NCBI RefSeq assembly: GCF_001667315.1
Contig: NZ_LZHT01000089.1
Span: 27,027-91,026, forward strand
Direction: 5' to 3'
Source: Mycobacterium sp. 852002-10029_SCH5224772
Lineage (GTDB): Bacteria; Actinomycetota; Actinomycetes; Mycobacteriales; Mycobacteriaceae
DNA length: 64,000 bases
The stretch's first letter is position 1. Each line of letters begins with the position of its first letter. The notes under the pieces were generated by a model. The model made no database searches. It saw only the letters and a list, made by a program, of their open reading frames with translations, and was not told where the DNA came from. The position numbers and the translations under genes were made by a program. Shown here one piece after another: positions 32,973 to 44,865 of this stretch.

Positions 32973-34210
32973 CGATCACGGGCAGGCGGGGAATGCCGGC
33001 GGTGCTGGCCGCTGCCATGGTGACCGCGGGGTGCGCCACGAATGGCCTTGCCAGCCTGCCCCTTCCGGCGCCGGGGCTGGGTTCGGGCGGCTATTCGCTG
33101 AACGCGGTGTTCTCCAACGCGCTCAACCTGCCGATGAACGCCAAGGTCAAGCTCGCCGGCGCCGACGTCGGGCAGCTCGAATCGATGATCGCACGCAACT
33201 ACACCGCGCTCACCCGGCTGCGGATCAGAGACGGCGTGCAACTGCCCCGGGGCAGCACCGCCGAATTGCGCACCGCAACACCATTGGGCGACGTGTTCGT
33301 CGCGCTGAAGCCGCCGCCCGAGGGAGACGCTGAGGGGCCACTGCTGCGCAACGGCGACACCATCGGCCTCGATTCCACGGCGGCCGCCGCGACCGTCGAG
33401 TCGGTGTTGAGCTCGGCGGCGATTCTGGTCAACGGTGGCGCCGTCCGCAATTTCACCAACATCATCAACGGCTTCGGCAAGGCGACCGGCGACCAGGGCC
33501 AGGCGTTCGGAGACATGATCCGCAAGTCCAACGAGCTGCTCGGGACGCTGGATTCGCGGTCCGATCAGATCAAGAACGCGCTGACCCAATTGTCGCATCT
33601 GGCCGACCAACTCGACGCCAAGAATCACACCATCAGCGACCTGATGGCGGCCGCCCGTCCCGCCACGTCGGCCCTGGCCGACAACACCGCCCAGTTTTCC
33701 AATCTGGCCGTGCAGGTGGGCGACACCTCCCGGCTGCTGGCCCGGTTCCCGACGATCGGCGGGACCGACACCAGCGGCCGCAGCTTGATTCGCGACCTGA
33801 ACACGGTGGCCGGGGCCGCCAATGATGTTGCGGTGAGCCCGGACACCAGCTGGCTGTCGGTGAACCGGTTGATCCCCCCGTTGGTCAAATCGACGGCGGG
33901 CAACTCCATTTCGGTGAACGTGAGCGTGGATAAGATCATGCTCGGATCGATCCCCGATATCGGATTCCCGGGTGACATCGGGCTGCACGGCCCGCACCAC
34001 TACAACGTGAACCTGCTCGTCGGCACCCTCAAGTACACCCTGTGGCGTCTGCAGGAACGCGTGGTCGGCCGGGGACCGGATTCGCCGCAGGTTCCCGTCA
34101 TCCCGGACCCGACCATCCCGGGCCAAATCGACGTCGCCCCCGGGCCCCCACCGGTACCCGCCTCTCCGCCGGGGCCACCCGAACCGCCACCGCCGGGACC
34201 GCAACGATGA
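32969..34210 (+). CDS. Mce lipoprotein, MceE position (LprK/LprN-like)
   Basis: This 413-residue protein is the lipoprotein member of the Mce complex. The signal sequence ends in a lipobox VTAGC (Cys22). The MCE domain (YSLNAVFSNALNLPMNAKVK) and long helical region follow, with a Pro-rich end (PPPVPASPPGPPEPPPPGP). One lipoprotein at position E is the rule in mycobacterial mce operons. It overlaps both neighbours by four bases. Confidence 0.92.
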   Translation: MTITGRRGMPAVLAAAMVTAGCATNGLASLPLPAPGLGSGGYSLNAVFSNALNLPMNAKVKLAGADVGQLESMIARNYTALTRLRIRDGVQLPRGSTAELRTATPLGDVFVALKPPPEGDAEGPLLRNGDTIGLDSTAAAATVESVLSSAAILVNGGAVRNFTNIINGFGKATGDQGQAFGDMIRKSNELLGTLDSRSDQIKNALTQLSHLADQLDAKNHTISDLMAAARPATSALADNTAQFSNLAVQVGDTSRLLARFPTIGGTDTSGRSLIRDLNTVAGAANDVAVSPDTSWLSVNRLIPPLVKSTAGNSISVNVSVDKIMLGSIPDIGFPGDIGLHGPHHYNVNLLVGTLKYTLWRLQERVVGRGPDSPQVPVIPDPTIPGQIDVAPGPPPVPASPPGPPEPPPPGPQR

Positions 34211-35466
34211 TCCGCGCCATCGCCAACGGCGCCAATTTCGTTGTCCGCGCGGTGCGCACCGGGCATCGACAACAGGTTTGGCTGTCGGTGGCCGGATTGG
34301 TGCTCATCCTGGTCGTCGCCACCACCTACCTGCTCATCGGCGCGTTACGGGTGAAGCCCTTCGCATCGTCCTACCGGGTCACGGTGCAGTTGGCGGAATC
34401 CGGTGGGCTGCTTCCCAATCAGGATGTCGCGCTGCGTGGGGTGCGCATCGGCCGTGTCGAGTCGCTGCAGATCACCGACGACGGGGTCAACGCCATCGCC
34501 AACATCACGTCAAAGGTCCGGATCCCGGCGAACAGCGTGGTGCACGTCTCGGCGCTTTCGCCGGCCGGTGAGCAGTACATCAACTTCGAAGCCGCGTCCG
34601 ACGCCGGTCCGTATCTGCACGACGGCAGCCGTATCGCGCTGGACCACACCACCGTTCCGGTCAGTTTGGCGCGGTTGCTCGGCGACGCCGACGGGCTGCT
34701 GGCCCAGGTGGACCCGCACAAGGTCGAGTTGATCAAGAAGGAGCTGAGCCTGAGCAAGGAGGGCCCGGCGAAGCTGACCGCCATCGTCGACGGCGGCACG
34801 TTCCTGCTGTCGACGCTCGATTCGGTACTGCCCCAAACCACCAGCATCATCAAGACCAGCCGGGTCGTGCTCACCCTGGCGAGCGACAAGAACTCCGGCT
34901 TGGGCGCTGCCGCAACGGAACTCAACCAGACGTTGACCGGCGTGGCCAGGATGCAGGCGGGTTATCGCCGTTTGACTCAGCAGACGCCGCGCACCCTGTC
35001 AGCCGTCGACAATCTGTTCGCCGACAACTCCGACACGATGGTGCAGTTGCTGGGCAGCATGGCCACCATGTCGCAGCTGCTGTATCTGCGGGTCCCGGCG
35101 CTCAACGCGCTCTTCCCGGACTACCGCGGGTCGGTGTTGGACGCGGTGACGAGCGCGTTCCACGACAACGGGGTGTGGGCGATTGCCGATCTGTACCCCC
35201 GCTATGTGTGCGACTATGGGACCCCGTCGCACCCGTCGTCGGCCGCCGACTATTACGAGCCGTTCATGTACACCTACTGCCGCGACGACGACCCCGCGGT
35301 GTCGATCCGAGGGGCCAAGAACGCCCCGCGCCCAGGCGGCGACGACACCGCCGGCCCGCCGATGGGGGCCAACCTGGGCAGCAGAACGGATCCGACCCCC
35401 AAGGGCCGCTACACCATTCCCACCCCCTATGGCGGCCCGCAGCTGCCGATCGAACCGCCGCACTAG
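34207..35466 (+). CDS. Mce protein, MceF position
   Basis: This 419-residue last core subunit has a membrane helix at 24-46, an MCE domain (YRVTVQLAESGGLLPNQDVALRG), a helical region to about 320, and a C-terminal part with two Cys (YVCDYG, YTYCRDDDP) and a Pro/Gly-rich tail. The ATG overlaps the mceE stop. It completes a full yrbEAB-mceABCDEF set, with no frame broken. Confidence 0.9.
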   Translation: MIRAIANGANFVVRAVRTGHRQQVWLSVAGLVLILVVATTYLLIGALRVKPFASSYRVTVQLAESGGLLPNQDVALRGVRIGRVESLQITDDGVNAIANITSKVRIPANSVVHVSALSPAGEQYINFEAASDAGPYLHDGSRIALDHTTVPVSLARLLGDADGLLAQVDPHKVELIKKELSLSKEGPAKLTAIVDGGTFLLSTLDSVLPQTTSIIKTSRVVLTLASDKNSGLGAAATELNQTLTGVARMQAGYRRLTQQTPRTLSAVDNLFADNSDTMVQLLGSMATMSQLLYLRVPALNALFPDYRGSVLDAVTSAFHDNGVWAIADLYPRYVCDYGTPSHPSSAADYYEPFMYTYCRDDDPAVSIRGAKNAPRPGGDDTAGPPMGANLGSRTDPTPKGRYTIPTPYGGPQLPIEPPH

Positions 35467-35503
35467 GCTCTGAACCATCCGAGCCGATCCCTAGGAGATG
35501 ATC

Positions 35504-36175
35504 GTGATCGTGACCTCCCAAAAGAATCCGAAGTCCGAGGCCGTCAAAACGGAGCCGGACGCCGAATTGCCGGAAGCCGCGGCCGACGATGTTGACGACG
35601 TCACGGCCGACGAAGCCGCTGAGCAAGCCGACCAGGACGACGGCAAGGGCGGTCTGCTCAAACCCAAGCGTCCTGAGTCCGAGCGCCGGAAGCGGCCCTG
35701 GAAGCAGTATCTGCGCCGCGGCATACTGCCGCTGTTACTCGTTGCCTCACTTGCCGTTTCGGGCTTCCTGGGATGGCGGCAGTGGCAGGAGCATCAGGTC
35801 AAGCTGGCCGGCGAACAGGCCCAACAGGCGGCGGTCGCCTATGCGCAGGTACTGACGAGCATCGACTCGAACAAAGTCGACGAGAACTTCCGGCAGGTGC
35901 TCGACGGTGCGACCGGCGAGTTCAAGGACATGTACACCCAGTCCAGCGTGAAGCTTCGGCAGCTGCTGATCGACAACAAGGCGACCGCGCATGGGGTGGT
36001 GGTGGACTCGGCCATTCAGTCCGAATCCACGAACAAGGTCGTCGTGCTGGTGTTCATCGACCAGACCGTCACCAACACGGCCGCGCCCGACCCGCGCATC
36101 GACCGCAGCAGGATCAAGATGACCATGGAAAAGGTCGACGGCCGCTGGCGGGCAAGCAAGGTGCAGCTGCTGTGA
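35504..36175 (+). CDS. Mce-associated membrane protein (Mam/Mas type)
   Basis: This protein of about 223 residues has a long acidic N-terminal region (rich in Asp, Glu, Ala), a basic stretch (RRKRPWKQYLRRG), one membrane helix, and an NTF2-like external domain ending in VDGRWRASKVQLL. Such proteins follow mceF in most mce operons and help stabilise the complex. An ATG exists at 35498, but TAGGAG directly abuts it; the in-frame GTG at 35504 has the better six-base spacing. It overlaps the next gene or lies flush with it. Confidence 0.85.
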   Translation: MIVTSQKNPKSEAVKTEPDAELPEAAADDVDDVTADEAAEQADQDDGKGGLLKPKRPESERRKRPWKQYLRRGILPLLLVASLAVSGFLGWRQWQEHQVKLAGEQAQQAAVAYAQVLTSIDSNKVDENFRQVLDGATGEFKDMYTQSSVKLRQLLIDNKATAHGVVVDSAIQSESTNKVVVLVFIDQTVTNTAAPDPRIDRSRIKMTMEKVDGRWRASKVQLL

Positions 36176-36939
36176 TGCGCCCACTCTTAGCGGCCTTCGT
36201 ATTGGCGGCCGCCGCAACGCTTCCCACGTTCGCCGCTGCGCACGCATCGGCCCCGTCGTTCTGTGGCGAGCTCGGCGGTGACTGGGACGGCCAGTATTGC
36301 CACACCTCGGTGACCTCGGAGCGCAAAGCCGTGCGCGACATCAAGGTCGCGGTGCCCGAGGATTTGGTCGACAATCCGACCACGGGCCCGGTGATCCGCG
36401 ACTACCTGCACACCCTGGTGAACAATTGGCGAAATGCCAACTCCAGCATGGCCGCCGACAGCTACGGCGAGGAGAACTTCGAGGTCTTTCGGCACGCCAA
36501 CCTGCTCAGCGCGGTGTTTCACGAGGACTATCACGCCGACGGACCCAGACCCAACAACGCCTACCGGACCTTCACGTTCGACATGGCGGGTGGCAGGCGC
36601 GTGCAGCTGGGGGACCTGACGACGTCAGATCCGCTGACCGCCATTCCTCCGCTGGCCCAACCATTTATCGAAACCGCGCTCGACCAGGCACCGCCGCCGC
36701 ACGACCCGGGAAGCTACCCGTTCACCGTCGACCGCTGGACCCCTGACAAGGTCTACTCCGGGGCGTACAAGGCCTGGGCGGTCACGCCCGACGAGCTGAT
36801 CCTCTACATGCCGGACTACCCGGTGGCCCACGACAGCCCGGTCAATTTCACGCCCGGCGTCATGCAGTGGTTCATGGACGGCGGAACGGTCCAGGCGCAC
36901 ATCCCGCTGTCCGCCTTGGCTTCCGTGCTGCGCATCTGA
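36175..36939 (+). CDS. Secreted MPT64-like (DUF3298) protein at the end of the mce operon
   Basis: This 254-residue secreted protein has a signal peptide ending near AAAHA. The mature part starts with Cys30 and Cys42, spaced as in MPT64 (SFCGEL to GQYCHTS), and has the RsiV/MPT64-type fold signature NNAYRTFTFDMAGGRRVQLGDL. The ATG at 36175 overlaps the stop of the preceding gene (TGATG). A role in lipid import or as a secreted antigen is inference; MPT64-like proteins have no settled function. Confidence 0.8.
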   Translation: MRPLLAAFVLAAAATLPTFAAAHASAPSFCGELGGDWDGQYCHTSVTSERKAVRDIKVAVPEDLVDNPTTGPVIRDYLHTLVNNWRNANSSMAADSYGEENFEVFRHANLLSAVFHEDYHADGPRPNNAYRTFTFDMAGGRRVQLGDLTTSDPLTAIPPLAQPFIETALDQAPPPHDPGSYPFTVDRWTPDKVYSGAYKAWAVTPDELILYMPDYPVAHDSPVNFTPGVMQWFMDGGTVQAHIPLSALASVLRI

Positions 36940-36957
36940 GCGGGGCTTTGACCCAGG

Positions 36958-37407
36958 CTAGCCAGGGATATTCGCACGGGTCGGTTCGCCGGCTTCGATG
37001 GGCGGGAACCATGGCGCTCCCCGCAGCGGGCGGTAGTCGGCGACCGCGAACGCGGTTGCGGCTGCAGAGAGCAGCGCACCGAAGACACCTGGCTGACGGG
37101 TGGCGTGTTCGGGAAAGTCAAAGGGGATCAGCCAGGCGAGCAACAACATTGACGTGGTGTTGAGTAAGTCGGTTGCGGCGATGAACGAAAGATCAGGGCG
37201 GCCCGCGCCAAATTGCCCGCCGGTGATCGCCGTGACGATGCCAAACAACCCGGCGACCAGGAAAAGCACGGCTGCCACCGTATTGAACTCCCACCCGGTG
37301 CGGTGGGTGCCCTCAACCCCGGCCCAGGGCAAAAAGAGTGTTGATATCAAGCATGCGCCGCCGGCGCCGGCGATCAGCCGTCGGTAGAGGGGTGTCGTCG
37401 CAGCCAT
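36958..37407 (-). CDS. Four-helix membrane protein of unknown function
   Basis: This 149-residue protein has four predicted membrane helices (about 13-33, 43-63, 76-96 and 107-125) separated by short loops. One external loop carries EGTHRTGWEF. A GGAGGT precedes the ATG with good spacing. It diverges from a TetR gene across about 100 bp holding two matching palindromes, so it is probably the main target of that regulator. It converges on the MPT64-like gene. I do not recognise the family. Confidence 0.75.
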   Translation of the reverse strand: MAATTPLYRRLIAGAGGACLISTLFLPWAGVEGTHRTGWEFNTVAAVLFLVAGLFGIVTAITGGQFGAGRPDLSFIAATDLLNTTSMLLLAWLIPFDFPEHATRQPGVFGALLSAAATAFAVADYRPLRGAPWFPPIEAGEPTRANIPG

Positions 37408-37450
37408 ATCGGACCTCCGGTGACGGGGCGGGCAGCCCGCCTACATTGAT

Positions 37451-37464
37451 ATAACGATTGTTAT
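37451..37464. promoter_or_regulatory. TetR-type operator 1
   Basis: The palindrome ATAACGATTGTTAT has perfect five-base arms and a four-base centre, and matches operator 2 at 13 of 14 positions. It lies 44 bp upstream of the membrane-protein ATG on the other strand, in a promoter-proximal position. Confidence 0.65.
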
Positions 37465-37481
37465 TCCTAATCACGGTCCAC

Positions 37482-37495
37482 ATAACGCTTGTTAT
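37482..37495. promoter_or_regulatory. TetR-type operator 2
   Basis: The palindrome ATAACGCTTGTTAT lies 31 bp centre-to-centre from operator 1, about three helical turns, so both face the same side of the DNA. It ends directly before the GGAAAG ribosome binding site of the TetR gene, which fits autorepression. Confidence 0.65.
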
Positions 37496-37507
37496 GGAAA
37501 GATGTCA

Positions 37508-38185
37508 ATGGTGTCTTCGACCGATACTTCGTTGAGCGTCCGAAATCGTCTCGTGGCCGCGGCGTTGGCTGTGCTCGAGAGAGACGGACCGGCTGCGATC
37601 CAAGCACGCACGGTTGCTGGCGAGGTTGGCGCGTCCACGATGGCGGTGTACACACACTTCGGTGGCATGCCCACGCTCATCGAGGCGATGATGCGTGAAG
37701 GCCTTGCGCGCTTCGCCGAGCACACTCGCGCGGTGGCCCATACCGACGACCCGATGGCCGATCTCATCGCCGGCGGACTGGCCTACGGTGAGTTCGCGAT
37801 GCAAAACCCGCAGCTGTACCGGTTGCTGTTCGGTCTCAGCGACTTTGGCAAAGTCGACAAACTTTTAGCGGATGGCACCACGCCTTGGGATCTCACCGAA
37901 GGTGTCGACGCGCTGTCTGTTCTGGTCGCCGCGGTCGAGCGGGTCATCGAATCCGGGCGGATCCGACCGCAGGAGCCGGCCCCCGCGGCCACCCAAATCC
38001 TCAGTGCCACGCACGGATTCGTCCTTCTGGCGATGGGCGGATTCATCGACTCTCAAGGGCTACAAGACGTGATGGTCCCGCTGGTGGTCAATCTGATGGT
38101 GGGTCTCGGCGACACCCGCCGGCGCGCGGAACGCTCCCTGGCCGCCGCGATGAAAGCGCGCGCTTCTCCGGCGCACGACAACTGA
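37508..38185 (+). CDS. TetR-family regulator with TetR_C_33/WHG-type C-terminal domain
   Basis: This 225-residue repressor has a helix-turn-helix at about residues 10-55 (RTVAGEVGASTMAVYTHFGG) and a helical effector domain with GEFAMQNPQLYRLLFGLSDF. An ATG at 37502 directly abuts GGAAAG, while the in-frame ATG at 37508 is six bases from it and is preferred. Two near-identical palindromes lie just upstream. It probably represses itself and the divergent membrane gene. The ligand is unknown. Confidence 0.87.
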   Translation: MVSSTDTSLSVRNRLVAAALAVLERDGPAAIQARTVAGEVGASTMAVYTHFGGMPTLIEAMMREGLARFAEHTRAVAHTDDPMADLIAGGLAYGEFAMQNPQLYRLLFGLSDFGKVDKLLADGTTPWDLTEGVDALSVLVAAVERVIESGRIRPQEPAPAATQILSATHGFVLLAMGGFIDSQGLQDVMVPLVVNLMVGLGDTRRRAERSLAAAMKARASPAHDN

Positions 38186-38239
38186 GGACTCGCCCCCGAA
38201 CGCTGCCGCCCGTCCACCCTATGGTGGACCTGGACCGGC

Positions 38240-42004
<3,765 letters not shown>

Positions 42005-42011
42005 ATGCATT

Positions 42012-42028
42012 CCTTCCGTAGCGGAAGG
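42012..42028 (-). promoter_or_regulatory. Hairpin sequestering the metH ribosome binding site
   Basis: CCTTCCG, a three-base loop CTA, and CGGAAGG form a perfect seven-pair hairpin. Its 3' arm contains the metH Shine-Dalgarno. Its 5' arm overlaps the 3' strand of riboswitch helix P1 (42024-42031), so the two helices cannot coexist. This gives a simple on-switch when the ligand stabilises P1. Confidence 0.7.
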
Positions 42029-42097
42029 CGTCCTTGACTCTGCCGAGCGTGGCGGATACCGGCAGGACCGGAGACCCGTTGCAACGCCTCTCGACCA
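42020..42097 (-). ncRNA. Candidate S-adenosylhomocysteine (SAH) riboswitch in the metH leader
   Basis: On the minus strand the leader reads CGAGAGGCGTTGCAA, then CCACGCTCGG, then TCAAGGACGCCTTC. These match, in order, the conserved blocks of the SAH riboswitch class (CGAGGAGCGCUGCAA, CCCAGGCUCG, CAAACGGCGCUC in the crystallised example). P1 pairs AGGCGT (42089-42084) with ACGCCT (42031-42026). The pseudoknot pairs CGAG (42093-42090) with CTCG (42047-42044). SAH riboswitches are known upstream of ahcY and metH. SAH build-up would open the ribosome binding site and raise methionine synthase, helping to recycle homocysteine. Confidence 0.75.
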
Positions 42098-42112
42098 GAA
42101 AAGTCTACGTCG

Positions 42113-42347
42113 TCACCCGACGCCTGGACGCCCCAGCTCGACCCGACCCGCGATGCCCTCGATCGCCAGTTCGCGGATCTTGTCGGCAATGTAGTAGTTA
42201 CCAAGGTTAACGAGATTGTGGCTGAACGTATTTCGTCTCAACTGCGGCGACGTCGTTGTTGCAGGCGTCCAGGGTCAAATCCGCGGCCTGCAACTGGGTG
42301 CCCGTCGCACCGTCCGTGCCGTAGCGGTGTTCGTTGGCGGCAGTCAC
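42113..42347 (-). pseudogene. Remnant of the M. tuberculosis-type metH 5' end
   Basis: From a GTG at 42347 the minus strand encodes VTAANEHRYGTD, then GATGTQLQAADLTLD, then AVET. After a one-base insertion it continues in another frame as NTFSHNLVNLGNYYIADKI, then RELAIEGIAGRVELG and a stop. These pieces match in order the N-terminal region of M. tuberculosis MetH (Rv2124c: VTAAD..YDTD, GAMGTQLQAADLTLD, AVETNTF, NLSNLGDYDIADRIRDL) as I recall that sequence. Internal deletions and the frameshift rule out function. It lies directly upstream of the riboswitch of the intact, different metH. Confidence 0.8.
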
Positions 42348-42456
42348 GCCATAAGAATAGTCGACCTATGTAAAGCCGCCGGTAAATCGCCCGACGGGCG
42401 CCAATTCACGGCCACCGCGCCCCGAAGATCGGGGCGCAAGGCCGTACGCTAATTCT

Positions 42457-43347
42457 GTGACCCCGCCCGACGGCCCCCCCTTTGGCGAAGCCGCATTGCC
42501 CGAACTGCACCAGACCGTCGTCGTGGCCGCGTTCGAGGGCTGGAACGACGCCGGCGACGCGGCCAGCGACGCGCTCGAACACCTCGAGGCCATCTGGGAA
42601 GCCGACCCGATCTTGGAGATCGACGACGAGGCGTACTACGACTACCAGGTGAATCGCCCGGTGATCCGGCAGGTGGACGGGGTGACCCGCGAGCTGGTGT
42701 GGCCGGCGATGCGGATCTCGCACTGCCGGCCCCCGGGCAGTGACCGCGATGTCGTGCTGATGCACGGGGTCGAACCCAACATGCGCTGGCGCACCTTCTG
42801 CGCGGAGTTGGTGGCCATCGCCGACAAACTCAACGTCGACACCGTGGTGATCCTGGGTGCCCTGCTGGCCGACACCCCGCACACCCGGCCCGTTCCGGTG
42901 TCGGGCGCGGCCTACTCCCCCGAGTCGGCGAAGCGCTTCGGTCTCGAGGAGAGCCGCTACGAGGGTCCCACCGGCATCGCCGGGGTGTTCCAGGACGCCT
43001 GCGTGGCCGCCGGGATCCCGGCGGTGACGTTCTGGGCGGCGGTGCCCCACTACGTGTCGCAGCCGCCGAACCCGAAGGCGACGGTCGCCCTGCTGCGCCG
43101 CGTCGAAGACGTGCTCGACATCGAGGTCCCGCTGGCGGACTTACCGACGGACGCCGAGGAATGGGAGCAGGCGGTCACCGAGATGACCGCCGAGGACGAG
43201 GATCTCGCCGAATACGTGCAGTCGCTGGAACAACGCGGCGACGCCGAGGTCGACATGAACGACGCGCTGGGCAAGATCGACGGCGACGCCCTGGCCGCCG
43301 AGTTCGAGCGCTATCTGCGCCGACGCCGCCCCGGCTTCGGGCGCTAG
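42457..43347 (+). CDS. PAC2 family protein
   Basis: This 296-residue protein corresponds to Rv2125. PAC2 proteins have the fold of proteasome assembly chaperone 2. Signature segments are VVAAFEGWNDAGDAASDAL, LVWPAMRISHCRPPGS and LGALLADTPHTRPVPV. The last 90 residues are acidic and helical and end in RRRRPGFGR. It starts at a GTG at 42457 without a clear ribosome binding site. Because the organism has a 20S proteasome, an assembly role is tempting, but actinobacterial PAC2 proteins have no proven one. Confidence 0.85.
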   Translation: MTPPDGPPFGEAALPELHQTVVVAAFEGWNDAGDAASDALEHLEAIWEADPILEIDDEAYYDYQVNRPVIRQVDGVTRELVWPAMRISHCRPPGSDRDVVLMHGVEPNMRWRTFCAELVAIADKLNVDTVVILGALLADTPHTRPVPVSGAAYSPESAKRFGLEESRYEGPTGIAGVFQDACVAAGIPAVTFWAAVPHYVSQPPNPKATVALLRRVEDVLDIEVPLADLPTDAEEWEQAVTEMTAEDEDLAEYVQSLEQRGDAEVDMNDALGKIDGDALAAEFERYLRRRRPGFGR

Positions 43348-43419
43348 TCGCTGCCGAATTTGCCGGCGACCGATCAAGTACGGAAGCATCGCTTCGCGAC
43401 CCACCGATTGGACGTTTTC

Positions 43420-44865
43420 ATGGCCGCGTTGCCTGGTGACGGCGACCCCAACCAAGTAGTCGGCGACTTCGGCGAAGACGCCGGTTATCGCAAGGGACTC
43501 AAGCCCCGGCAAGTGCAGATGATCGGCCTCGGCGGCGCGATCGGCTCCGGGCTGTTCCTGGGTGCGGGCGGCCGACTGGCCAACGGGGGCCCAGGGATGT
43601 TCCTGGTGTACGCCGTGTGCGGCATCTTCGTCTTCCTCATTCTGCGAGCGCTGGGTGAGTTGGTGTTGCATCGCGCGTCGTCGGGCTCGTTCGTGTCGTA
43701 TGCGCGCGAATTCTTCGGCGAGAAGGCCGCTTACGCCGTCGGCTGGACGTATTTCCTGGGCTGGTCGATGACGGCCATCGTGGACACCACCGCCATCGCC
43801 ACCTATCTGCGGCGGTGGACGACGTTCGAATCGATCCCCCAGTGGGTGTTGGCGCTGCTCGCCCTCATCGTCGTGTTGTCGATGAACCTGATCTCGGTGG
43901 AGTGGTTCGGTGAGCTGGAATTCTGGGCGGCGCTGATCAAGGTTTTCGCGCTGGTCGCCTTCCTGATCGTGGGAGTCATCTTCCTGGCGGGGCGCTATCG
44001 GGTCGACGGCCACAGCACCGGACTGAGTCTGTGGGCCGACCACGGCGGCCTGTTTCCCTCCGGGGTGCTGGCGGTGCTGCTGACCACCTCGGGCGTGGTA
44101 TTCGCCTATGCCGCCGTCGAATTGGTGGGCACGGCCGCCGGGGAGACCGCCGAGCCGGAGGAGGTCATGCCCCGCGCGATCAATTCGGTGATCGCGCGCA
44201 TCGCGATCTTTTACGTCGGCTCGGTGGCGCTACTGGCGTTGCTGTTGCCCTACACGTCGTACAAGGCCACCGAAAGTCCTTTCGTCACTTTCTTTTCCAA
44301 GATCGGTTTGCACGGCGCCGGGGATCTGATGAACATCGTGGTGCTCACCGCCGCCCTGTCGAGCCTGAATGCGGGACTGTATTCGACCGGCCGGATCATG
44401 CACTCGATGGCGTCCAGCGGCAGCGCACCCAGGTTCGCGACCCGGATGTCCAAGAACGGGGTGCCGTTCGTCGGCATCGCGATGGCGGCGGCCATCTGCC
44501 TGCTCGGCATCGCCCTCAATGCCTTCAATCCCGGCGAAGCCTTCGAGATCGTGCTCAACATCGTGGCGCCGGGCGTCATCGCGAGCTGGGCGACCATCGT
44601 CTTATGTCAGCTGCGCTTCTATCGGCTGGCCAAGGCCGGGCTCATCGAACGGCCGCGGTTCCGGATGCCGTGGGCCCCATACTCCGGGTACCTCACCCTG
44701 GCGTTTCTGGCCGGCGTCCTGGTGATGATGGCCTTCGACAAACAGACCGGCACCTGGACCATCGCCACGGTGGTGGTCGTCATCCCGGCGCTGAGCGCCG
44801 GATGGTTCCTGGTGCGCAACCGGGTGGCGGCCATCGCGTCGCAGCGCGTGGCCCAAACCGGCTAG
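43420..44865 (+). CDS. ansP1: L-asparagine permease AnsP1 (APC superfamily)
   Basis: This 481-residue amino acid transporter has twelve predicted membrane helices. The APC signature [18 protein letters not shown] in helix 1 and [22 protein letters not shown] in the loop after helix 6 are clear. It corresponds to Rv2127, an asparagine/aspartate importer family. The ATG at 43420 matches the family N-terminus, although the frame is open from 43360. Its TAG stop overlaps the convergent SDR stop in a shared CTAG. Confidence 0.9.
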   Translation: MAALPGDGDPNQVVGDFGEDAGYRKGLKPRQVQMIGLGGAIGSGLFLGAGGRLANGGPGMFLVYAVCGIFVFLILRALGELVLHRASSGSFVSYAREFFGEKAAYAVGWTYFLGWSMTAIVDTTAIATYLRRWTTFESIPQWVLALLALIVVLSMNLISVEWFGELEFWAALIKVFALVAFLIVGVIFLAGRYRVDGHSTGLSLWADHGGLFPSGVLAVLLTTSGVVFAYAAVELVGTAAGETAEPEEVMPRAINSVIARIAIFYVGSVALLALLLPYTSYKATESPFVTFFSKIGLHGAGDLMNIVVLTAALSSLNAGLYSTGRIMHSMASSGSAPRFATRMSKNGVPFVGIAMAAAICLLGIALNAFNPGEAFEIVLNIVAPGVIASWATIVLCQLRFYRLAKAGLIERPRFRMPWAPYSGYLTLAFLAGVLVMMAFDKQTGTWTIATVVVVIPALSAGWFLVRNRVAAIASQRVAQTG

